A stretch of 36,962 bases of DNA. It comes from Candidatus Aminicenantota bacterium. GTDB lineage: Bacteria; Acidobacteriota; Aminicenantia; Aminicenantales; Aminicenantaceae. The translations under genes and the position numbers were made by a program. The notes beneath the pieces were generated by a model. The model searched no databases. It had not been told where the DNA came from and saw only the letters and a program-made list of their open reading frames with translations. Shown here in pieces: positions 10,792 through 16,890 of this stretch. How positions within the stretch are numbered: position 1 is the stretch's first letter; every line of letters begins with the position of its first letter. The stretch lies in assembly GCA_020348385.1 (NCBI GenBank), contig CP070750.1, forward strand, positions 468,507-505,468, read 5' to 3'.

Positions 10792-11087
10792 AAACGTCTC
10801 CTTCCCCCTGGTCCGCCTCGGTTAAAACCACCTTGCCTTCGATCTTGACGAGGACGGGCTTCGTTGACTTTTAATGAGCGTCCTTTCAAATCGGTGCCGT
10901 CGAGCCCATGGATGGCCGATTGGGCCTCGGGACTGTTGGGCATCTCAACAAAACCGAATCCTCTTGAATCCCCGGTGAATTTGTCTGTGATGATCTTTGC
11001 GGATGAGACCTGCCCAAAAGCTTCAAAAGCCTGTCGCAAATCGTCTTCTGTGGCCTCTCGCGGCAAATTGCCAACATAAATATTCAT
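10788..11087 (-). CDS. RRM-domain RNA-binding protein with Gly/Arg-rich tail
   Basis: A 99-residue protein formed by one RNA recognition motif: RNP2 is IYVGNL (residues 3-8) and RNP1 is RGFGFVEM (42-49), with the aromatic residues that stack on RNA bases present. The tail (about 81-99) is basic and glycine-rich. This is the size and build of the small bacterial RRM proteins best known from cyanobacteria, where some are cold-induced; regulation here is unknown. The ATG at 11087 is preceded by AAAAGGA at good spacing. A strong promoter sits at 11177-11205, giving a leader of about 80 bases that could carry regulation. It lies 183 bp upstream of rpoD on the same strand, so read-through into rpoD is possible. 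Confidence 0.93.
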   Translation of the reverse strand: MNIYVGNLPREATEDDLRQAFEAFGQVSSAKIITDKFTGDSRGFGFVEMPNSPEAQSAIHGLDGTDLKGRSLKVNEARPRQDRRQGGFNRGGPGGRRRF

Positions 11088-11176
11088 TTTTACATCCTTT
11101 TAATAGAAAACTTTGTAAGGCCTGCCCCCTCCTTGTCTATTCCTGAACAGGTCTTTTTCAAATTTCAACATATGGG

Positions 11177-11205
11177 ATAATAGCACAGGAAATATTTAAC
11201 GTCAA
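11177..11205 (-). promoter_or_regulatory. Sigma-70 promoter of the RRM gene
   Basis: On the minus strand TTGACG (11205-11200), a 17-bp spacer, then TATTAT (11182-11177). Both boxes match consensus at five of six positions. Predicted start is near 11170, about 83 bases upstream of the RRM ATG. Confidence 0.65.
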
Positions 11206-11220
11206 ACAAGGGATTGAATT

Positions 11221-11952
11221 CTAATTCTGCATCATAAACAGATGGTCTCTCAAACGTGTATTCAGCTTCACCTTTTTATAGATAATCCGCATGTACTCCT
11301 TTCCGCGCAAATAACTGATCATTTTATGGGCCATGATATAGCCCTTTATGCTTTTGTAATCAGACAAAAAGGTTTCTGTTTCCACCTCAACCATCATTTC
11401 ATCCAACATTTTGCTCTTGATCATAAATGTAAGATATGTTTCAGGATCCACATAAAGTGTGACTTTACCCCCATCGGAATAGGCCTGATCAAGAACGAGG
11501 TAGTATTTACCATCGATTTTTTTTCTTCCCTTGAAAACCAGTGAAATGCCGTATTTTTTGGGATTAAGCATCCACCCAAGAGCTAGTGATCCCCTTTTGA
11601 TATCTGTCGCATCTTCCCCAGGGATTTCCACCGCCTTTTCTGTTTGCGGATTGAGTTCCCACGCCGTTTTTCCATCAAATCCTTGAACCTGGACCCTGCC
11701 CATGACTTTCATCTCAATTCGCCTTTTGTCCGGCTCTTTCTTGTATTGAGTGAAGGAAACGCTGAGTTCCTGCTGGGGTACCTCGATCGTGCCCGTGATT
11801 GTCATATCCTTTATCTTTTCTATCGCAGCCTTTCCCCCTTGAGCCTGTATCATTTCTTTCAGAATTTCGTCTATAGTCTGGCCGCTCATCGAATATTGGA
11901 TGGTTCCAAACAGAAATATGCACGAAAAACATAAAAGAACGATTCTTTTCAT
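11221..11952 (-). CDS. Exported LolA-like (outer-membrane lipoprotein-sorting family) protein
   Basis: 243 residues from the ATG at 11952. The N-terminus (MKRIVLLCFSCIFLFG) is a signal peptide. The mature part begins DEILKEMIQAQGG, followed by repeated beta-strand segments including a QVQGFDGKTAWELNP segment and YYLVLDQAYSDGGKVTLYVDPET. This pattern is typical of the LolA/LolB-like half-barrel superfamily annotated as outer membrane lipoprotein-sorting protein. It probably acts in the periplasm, binding a hydrophobic ligand; whether it carries lipoproteins is inference. The frame extends to a TTG at 11970, but the ATG gives the better signal peptide. No Shine-Dalgarno precedes the ATG, and the -10 box ends only 8 bases before it, so the message may be leaderless. 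It is divergent from the gene at 12073. Confidence 0.75.
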   Translation of the reverse strand: MKRIVLLCFSCIFLFGTIQYSMSGQTIDEILKEMIQAQGGKAAIEKIKDMTITGTIEVPQQELSVSFTQYKKEPDKRRIEMKVMGRVQVQGFDGKTAWELNPQTEKAVEIPGEDATDIKRGSLALGWMLNPKKYGISLVFKGRKKIDGKYYLVLDQAYSDGGKVTLYVDPETYLTFMIKSKMLDEMMVEVETETFLSDYKSIKGYIMAHKMISYLRGKEYMRIIYKKVKLNTRLRDHLFMMQN

Positions 11953-11960
11953 CGGAAAAA

Positions 11961-11989
11961 AGAATAGCAATGAATGGATGGATAGTCAA
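11961..11989 (-). promoter_or_regulatory. Sigma-70 promoter, probably giving a leaderless mRNA
   Basis: On the minus strand TTGACT (11989-11984), 17-bp spacer, TATTCT (11966-11961). The ATG of the LolA-like gene starts 8 bases after the -10, so transcription should begin at or within a few bases of the start codon. Confidence 0.6.
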
Positions 11990-12019
11990 CAACATGAAAA
12001 TTCGAAATTCATGTTTTGT

Positions 12020-12048
12020 TTGGACATGATGAATGATTTCATTATAAT
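12020..12048 (+). promoter_or_regulatory. Sigma-70 promoter of the 12073-14103 gene pair
   Basis: TTGGAC (12020-12025), a 17-bp spacer and a perfect TATAAT (12043-12048). Predicted start is near 12055, followed by a strong AAGGAGG ribosome site at 12061-12067. Confidence 0.7.
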
Positions 12049-12072
12049 GGAGCTTCTTACAAGGAGGACATG

Positions 12073-12792
12073 ATGAAAAATAGGAATATACTGGCTTTTA
12101 TTGGGATTTTTCTGATTGTTTCTGTATGTCTTCAAGCCCAGGAAACCGAAAGCCAAGAAGAACTGGCAGAACCGGATAAGCTGTTTGTAAGAGCCACCAT
12201 CTATCCGACAGCCAACCTCTCACGCTACGATTACAACAACGACGTGGACCTGTATGAGGTTCGGGCGTATGTGGAGTTGCGGGATAAAACACCCATCGGC
12301 GATCTCATCGATAACGCTCGAGTTTTCGTAAATTCTAACCTGTTGGATTATAAGACCGATCACTACGAAAAAAGGATCAGGATTGCGAAGGAATCGCTCA
12401 TAGAAGAACTGGATTTGCGGATCAAGACACAAGATGGGAGGATTGTCAAAAATACCTTCCTTATACCCACCTGGCTGATTTTGCTCAACCCACGCCCTGA
12501 AATCATCCAGGCATCTAAGGACCTATTGATAAATTGGAAATACACCCGTTTTGAGGCACCTGTCGATGTTTTTGCCTACAATTTCAAAACCGGAAAAATG
12601 ATATTCGAAAAACCCAATCTTTATAACGACGAAGTCATGCTACCCGCAAACTTGCTCCCAGAGTCCACGATCGTGCGCGTTTGGGTGATGCAATCCTGGT
12701 TGTACAAACGATACTTGGTGGGTTCATCTGTTGTGCCCGGATCTGAGGTGGTTGTGATTCCGTGGTCGCAGGTCTTTTTTCGAACTGAGTAA
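12073..12792 (+). CDS. Exported protein of unknown function
   Basis: 239 residues from the second of two adjacent ATGs. AAGGAGG at 12061-12067 lies five bases from 12073 but only two from 12070, so 12073 is favoured. The N-terminus (MKNRNILAFIGIFLIVSVCLQAQ) is a signal peptide. The mature protein alternates beta-like segments with charged turns (NARVFVNSNLLDY, EELDLRIKTQDGRIVKNTF, LLINWKYTRFEAPVDVFAY), suggesting an all-beta, Ig-like or similar fold. I recognise no family. It lies 21 bp upstream of the next exported protein and likely shares its promoter, so the two probably act together at the envelope. Confidence 0.75.
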   Translation: MKNRNILAFIGIFLIVSVCLQAQETESQEELAEPDKLFVRATIYPTANLSRYDYNNDVDLYEVRAYVELRDKTPIGDLIDNARVFVNSNLLDYKTDHYEKRIRIAKESLIEELDLRIKTQDGRIVKNTFLIPTWLILLNPRPEIIQASKDLLINWKYTRFEAPVDVFAYNFKTGKMIFEKPNLYNDEVMLPANLLPESTIVRVWVMQSWLYKRYLVGSSVVPGSEVVVIPWSQVFFRTE

Positions 12793-12813
12793 TGTCGTGA
12801 AGGGAAGTGTTTT

Positions 12814-14103
12814 ATGGTGAAAAAAGCGGTATGGTTTTTGTTCCTGTCTGTATGGACTCTCTCTTTTGTTGTTCATGGATTTTCACTGGGTGCGCCCGAT
12901 GACGACCCACAAAGCGATAAGCTGCGGTCGATAGCTCCGAATGTCTTTCTGGATTGTTCACGCCGAGATTGTGATTTGGATTATATCCGCACCGAAATCA
13001 CTTTTGTCAATTACGTGAGAGATCCCCAGAGTTCGGATGTGCACATTCTGGTCACTAGGCAGTCAACCGGTAGCGGAGGGAGAGAGTACACTCTCTCTTT
13101 CATGGGCAAGGGAAAGTATGAAGGACGGGATTCCTCATTGAAATACTATTCCAAGTCTATGGATACGCAGGACCAAATTCGCAAGGGTTTCGTGAATGTC
13201 ATGAAACAGGGCTTGATTCCGTATCTGTATGACACCCCATTGTCTGAGTTCATCACGGTCTCTTATACGCAAAAAGCCAAACGACTATCGGCACCCGTTC
13301 AGGACAAATGGAATTATTGGGTATTCTACACTAGTTTTCGGGGGAATCTGAACTTCGAGGAACAATCCAAACGATATTCCTATTCCGTATCCCTATCCGC
13401 TAACCGGACTACGGAAGCCACAAAATTCCGATTTTGGGCTAATGGAAATTTTAATGAAAGGCGCTATATAATCAGTGAAGATGATGAAGTTATTTCACGC
13501 TCTGCCCGAAAGACAGTGTGGACCCAGTTGATCCGGAGCATCGATGATCACTGGTCGTATGGTGCTTCGGCGAGTTTTTATTCTTCGACATATGATAATG
13601 CCGCTCTATTCACGACCATCGGTCCCGCCATAGAATACAATATTTTTCCCTATGATCAAGCGACTAGACGAGAGCTTCGGATTCAATACCGTTTAGACTT
13701 TTCCATCCGCAATTATGATGAGATAACAATATACGACAAAACCCGGGAAAACCTTTTCAGCCAGCTACTTCAGGTCGTGTGGGAAATGAAGGAACCATGG
13801 GGGTCTCTTGGCGTGCAATTACGGGGATCGACTTTTCTTCATGATTGGAGCAAAAACAACCTCCAATTAGAAGCGGGAATCTCTATGAGAATTTTGAAAG
13901 GATTGTCTTTCAATGTCGAAGGCGAATACTCCCGGGTGAGGGATCAGTTGGCCCTGCCTAAACGGGATGCCTCGGTTGAAGAAATCCTCCTGGAAATCAG
14001 GCGCTTGGCCACATCGTATGATCTAAGACTTCAGATGGGGTTTAGCTTTCGATTCGGATCGATCTACAGCAATGTGGTGAATCCGCGATTCGGGAACCGC
14101 TAA
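12814..14103 (+). CDS. Probable outer-membrane beta-barrel protein, unknown function
   Basis: 429 residues with a signal peptide (MVKKAVWFLFLSVWTLSFVVHG). The segment after it holds a compact motif: VFLDCSRRDCDLDYIRTEI, then FVNYVRDP and TGSGGREYTLSFMG near residues 45-110. From about residue 170 the sequence alternates aromatic and polar residues in strands with long charged turns (SYSVSLSANRTTEATKFRFWANG, WSYGASASFYSST), and it ends in strands rich in aromatic residues, as expected for an outer-membrane barrel. I believe the N-terminal motif recurs in proteins of Bacteroidetes and Acidobacteria-like genomes, but I know of no assigned role. It is 21 bp downstream of the exported protein at 12073. 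Confidence 0.75.
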   Translation: MVKKAVWFLFLSVWTLSFVVHGFSLGAPDDDPQSDKLRSIAPNVFLDCSRRDCDLDYIRTEITFVNYVRDPQSSDVHILVTRQSTGSGGREYTLSFMGKGKYEGRDSSLKYYSKSMDTQDQIRKGFVNVMKQGLIPYLYDTPLSEFITVSYTQKAKRLSAPVQDKWNYWVFYTSFRGNLNFEEQSKRYSYSVSLSANRTTEATKFRFWANGNFNERRYIISEDDEVISRSARKTVWTQLIRSIDDHWSYGASASFYSSTYDNAALFTTIGPAIEYNIFPYDQATRRELRIQYRLDFSIRNYDEITIYDKTRENLFSQLLQVVWEMKEPWGSLGVQLRGSTFLHDWSKNNLQLEAGISMRILKGLSFNVEGEYSRVRDQLALPKRDASVEEILLEIRRLATSYDLRLQMGFSFRFGSIYSNVVNPRFGNR

Positions 14104-14162
14104 TGCCAACCCGCCCCACCTAACAATACTGTCTTGCCTGCACCCACCCCTGCGCTTAAGGC

Positions 14163-14227
14163 AAATATGAAATTTTGGCTTTTAGAAAGGGATGTAAGGC
14201 AAAGGTATTTTTTATAAATAATTCAGG
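14163..14227 (+). repeat. 65-bp direct repeat, copy 1
   Basis: Identical base for base to 14378-14442, offset 215 bp. It contains an ATG-led frame of 16 codons (MKFWLLERDVRQRYFL, then TAA). The identity stops at 14228/14443, and on the left at 14162/14377. Confidence 0.95.
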
Positions 14228-14242
14228 GCCCTGGATTATTTA
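14215..14242. repeat. 28-bp near-perfect palindrome at the edge of repeat copy 1
   Basis: Two 14-base arms with no spacer and one G/T mismatch (TAAATAATTCAGGG and CCCTGGATTATTTA). It straddles the end of the first 65-bp copy; the second copy keeps only the left arm. It could act as a hairpin downstream of the 12073-14103 genes, though no T-run follows. Confidence 0.7.
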
Positions 14243-14377
14243 CAGGTCGAGATTGCTGCAGCGCCAAGGAAGCTATTCATGAAGCTGTATTTGAATACTG
14301 CGAATGGATTGCAACGAAGTCGATGTTGTGAGATCGGCCCGCCCGCAGGGTAAAAAATACCAATGTATCTTATAATG

Positions 14378-14442
14378 AAATATGAAATTTTGGCTTTTAG
14401 AAAGGGATGTAAGGCAAAGGTATTTTTTATAAATAATTCAGG
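14378..14442 (+). repeat. 65-bp direct repeat, copy 2
   Basis: Perfect copy of 14163-14227. Its right end touches the stop codon of the minus-strand gene (14445-14443), so the repeat lies exactly outside the coding region. Confidence 0.95.
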
Positions 14443-14748
14443 CTAGTGGCGGTCTGATCTATCTTCCAATTGGTTGTGCAATTCCTCAATCTTGGTGCAA
14501 ATCTCCATGCCCATTTCATAAAAGGACAAACACTGTCTTTTCACGGCTTCATTGGTAGGATCTTCCTCGATCTGTCTATCTACGACCTGCATGATCTGTA
14601 GAAGGCTCCTTGCGGAGACTTTTATCTCTTCGATGTCGATTTTCAATTGATGGGCGACTGGCTCCCAAATATCCAGTTCTCTCGAGAAATCCTTCAGTCT
14701 TTCGATCATCCAGAAAAAATCGTCTTTCCCGACGTTATTTATCTTCAT
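14443..14748 (-). CDS. Small helical protein of unknown function
   Basis: 101 residues, no signal peptide, strongly helical with heptad-like spacing (FFWMIERLKDFSRELDIWEPVAHQ, EIKVSARSLLQIMQVVDRQI, CLSFYEMGMEICTKIEELHNQL). It is probably cytoplasmic and oligomeric; no family recognised. The ATG at 14748 has an AGAGGA ribosome site at good spacing, and a TTGATA-N17-TAAAAT promoter lies at 14799-14827, so it looks like a real, separately transcribed gene. It is divergent from the DUF4438 gene. Confidence 0.75.
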   Translation of the reverse strand: MKINNVGKDDFFWMIERLKDFSRELDIWEPVAHQLKIDIEEIKVSARSLLQIMQVVDRQIEEDPTNEAVKRQCLSFYEMGMEICTKIEELHNQLEDRSDRH

Positions 14749-14798
14749 CGAAATCCTCTGGAAAAAATGGGGGTTTTCCCGGCACGCCTCATGAAAAA

Positions 14799-14827
14799 AT
14801 TTTAGCAGAGGGGGGAGGATGTATCAA
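14799..14827 (-). promoter_or_regulatory. Sigma-70 promoter of the small helical protein
   Basis: On the minus strand TTGATA (14827-14822), a 17-bp spacer, TAAAAT (14804-14799). Predicted start near 14792, giving a leader of about 45 bases. Confidence 0.6.
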
Positions 14828-14862
14828 TCCTCTTTAGGGATGATTTTTAGGGGTGATATGTT

Positions 14863-14887
14863 TCAATGATATTGGGAACATCATTGA
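14863..14887. promoter_or_regulatory. Inverted repeat overlapping the -35 box (possible operator)
   Basis: Perfect 8-base arms TCAATGAT and ATCATTGA separated by 9 bases. The right arm covers the first four bases of the TTGACA at 14884-14889, a position suited to a repressor site for the DUF4438 gene. The binding protein is unknown. Confidence 0.4.
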
Positions 14888-14912
14888 CATTTTTATTTGT
14901 CCTTATTAATCT
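14884..14912 (+). promoter_or_regulatory. Sigma-70 promoter of the DUF4438 gene
   Basis: Perfect TTGACA (14884-14889), 17-bp spacer, TAATCT (14907-14912). Predicted start near 14919, about 44 bases upstream of the ATG. Confidence 0.5.
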
Positions 14913-14962
14913 TTGCGTGCATTTCAATTTAGCCTGGATTTTTCAGGTAAGGAGGAATAAGG

Positions 14963-16819
14963 ATGAAGAAAAAAGCATGGATTCTGACGGGAATTTTATT
15001 ATGTGCGTGTTTGGTATTATCCGGAACGGACGTGGCCGAGGATCAAGGGAAATCTGTTTCTACCAATAAAGACAAACTTCTAACCTTGGCTGTCCAGGGT
15101 GAGATAGCCCCGGCTGAGCCAGGACGATCCTATGCCACGACTTGGGATGGCAAGCCCAAGATGGCGATCGGGATCGGAGGGATCAATTATAACTTGAAAA
15201 TCGGCAATAAGGTTTTCGGTTGGGCTGCCGGAGACAGGGCAACTGTGGGTGTGGCGGCCATTGGAAAGGGCGAGGACCGTTTCAGGAGCGCTTGGCTCAA
15301 CTATGTCTCCATCGGCAATGAGGTGAAAGTTTTGAACGGAGACGCCAAAGGCGAAAAAGGTGTCGTCATCGGGAAGTTTGAAAGGTATGTGCTTGTCCAT
15401 TTTGATGATGCAGTCTTGGAAAAGCTTTCCGTAGGCAACACTATCCAAGCAAAGGCTTGTGGTGTCGGCCTCAATATTGAAGGCTTCGACAATGTGTTCA
15501 TTCATGGTCTTGGCCCAAAGGCATTGGAAAAGATGAACATTCGCAATGTGAATGGCAAGCTTGTTGTGCCGGTGGTTAAGGAAATACCAGCCGAAATTGT
15601 GGGGCGAGGTGCGGGAGGATCGAGCCTGTCTGGAAACTGGCATATTCAAACTTGTTATCCCCCAGATATCAAGAAATATCGATTGAATGAGCTGCATTTT
15701 GGGGATCTCGTACTATTAGAGAATATCCAGACAGATTACGGGAAAGGCTATTTCAGGGGAGGGGCAACGGTTGGCGTCGTTTGTTCAGGCCCGAGTGACT
15801 TCTCTGGACTGGGTGTCGGTGTGACGCCAATCTTATCCACGAGATCAGGGGAAATTGTGGCGCGGATTGATCCTGCAGCAAACATCGGAAAATATCTCGG
15901 CTTAGAGATGAGTAAATCCGCTCCCAAGACCGAAGAGAGCCTTTTGCCAACGAACAAGGATGCGTTGATTTCCACCGCTGTCCAGGGTGTAGTTCAACCT
16001 CCGGGAAGCTGGGGGTATTCCACCACTTACGATGGGAAGGCAAGGGTGGACATTGGGATGGCTTCGATCAATTATACGGTTTCCCTCGGAGACACGGCCT
16101 ACGGTTGGGCGAACGCCGATCATGTCGAGCCTGATGTCACATTCCAAGGCAGGGATAAGCCAAGAGCTAGCGATTGTGCACTCGCTATTTTGGCTTGCAT
16201 CGGAAACGAGGCGGTCGTGTTGGAAGGTGAGGCCAAAGGCGCAAAAGGATTTTATATCGGAAGACATGCAGGATCGGACGATCTTGCTTGGTTTCCCAAA
16301 GATGTGCTCGAAAAGCTTGCCTTGAATGACAAAATTCAGGTGAAAGCCAAAGGGGTCGGTCTCAAGATCGATGGATTCGAAGATGTAAGAGTAAACAAAC
16401 TTTCTCCGGAACTATTGGAAAATATGGGAATCACGATTAAGGATGGTCAACTTGTTGTGCCAGTGGTGTTGGAAGTTCCTGGACATATCATGGGATCTGG
16501 AATCGGGTGGGGTTTTATCGAGGCTCTTGATTATGATATCCAGACGACGGATCCTCAAATTGTCGAGGAATTCGGTCTGAAAAAACTGCGGCTAGGAGAT
16601 TTGGTGGCCATAAGGGACCATTATGATTTCTACGGAAACGGAAGATACGAAGGAGCCGTAACAATAGGTGTCTGCATCCATGGGTGGAGCGATATGGCAG
16701 GTCATGGGCCAGGCTTGAATCCAATTTTGAGTGCTCTGCCGGGTAAGATAAAAACGAGAATCGATCCCCACGCGAACACGGCCTACTACCTCGGGATCAA
16801 ACCCAAACCCCGCCTTTAA
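14963..16819 (+). CDS. Exported protein with two tandem DUF4438 domains
   Basis: 618 residues. GGAGG at 14951-14955 places the start at the ATG. The N-terminus (MKKKAWILTGILLCACLVLSG) is an export signal; Cys16 in an imperfect lipobox may be lipidated. Two copies of one domain follow at about 35-320 and 331-618, offset 296 residues. Shared landmarks are NKDxL...AVQG, CI/SIGNE followed by VLxGxAKGxKG, GVGLxIxGFxxV, KLVVPVVxE/QLVVPVVLE, LxFGDLV/LRLGDLV and GxGxNPILS or GVTPILS. These match what I know of DUF4438, a family of unknown function with members in Thermotoga and archaea. No known catalytic signature is visible. It precedes the first VPS10-type protein by 71 bp and may be transcribed with it. 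Confidence 0.8.
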   Translation: MKKKAWILTGILLCACLVLSGTDVAEDQGKSVSTNKDKLLTLAVQGEIAPAEPGRSYATTWDGKPKMAIGIGGINYNLKIGNKVFGWAAGDRATVGVAAIGKGEDRFRSAWLNYVSIGNEVKVLNGDAKGEKGVVIGKFERYVLVHFDDAVLEKLSVGNTIQAKACGVGLNIEGFDNVFIHGLGPKALEKMNIRNVNGKLVVPVVKEIPAEIVGRGAGGSSLSGNWHIQTCYPPDIKKYRLNELHFGDLVLLENIQTDYGKGYFRGGATVGVVCSGPSDFSGLGVGVTPILSTRSGEIVARIDPAANIGKYLGLEMSKSAPKTEESLLPTNKDALISTAVQGVVQPPGSWGYSTTYDGKARVDIGMASINYTVSLGDTAYGWANADHVEPDVTFQGRDKPRASDCALAILACIGNEAVVLEGEAKGAKGFYIGRHAGSDDLAWFPKDVLEKLALNDKIQVKAKGVGLKIDGFEDVRVNKLSPELLENMGITIKDGQLVVPVVLEVPGHIMGSGIGWGFIEALDYDIQTTDPQIVEEFGLKKLRLGDLVAIRDHYDFYGNGRYEGAVTIGVCIHGWSDMAGHGPGLNPILSALPGKIKTRIDPHANTAYYLGIKPKPRL

Positions 16820-16890
16820 CAATTGGGATGGCTCTATTTTGAGAAGTATAAGGACATGCCGGATTGAGGGAATATTGTGAGGAGACTGAT

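Larger units (their letters stand above)
14104..14442. other. Gene-free stretch with direct repeat, palindrome and possible transposase remnant
   Basis: No convincing gene. It contains two identical 65-bp copies (14163-14227, 14378-14442), a 28-bp near-palindrome (14215-14242) and, between the copies, a short frame (about 14237-14328) reading AKEAIHEAVFEYCEW. That segment faintly resembles the C-terminal EAxxAxFEYIE segment of IS3-type transposases. It could be the scar of a mobile element. Confidence 0.5.

Noticed and set aside
16864..16890. TTG start nine codons upstream of the first propeller gene
   Set aside because: The ribosome site GAGGAG lies inside this stretch and fits the ATG at 16891, which also begins the signal peptide.
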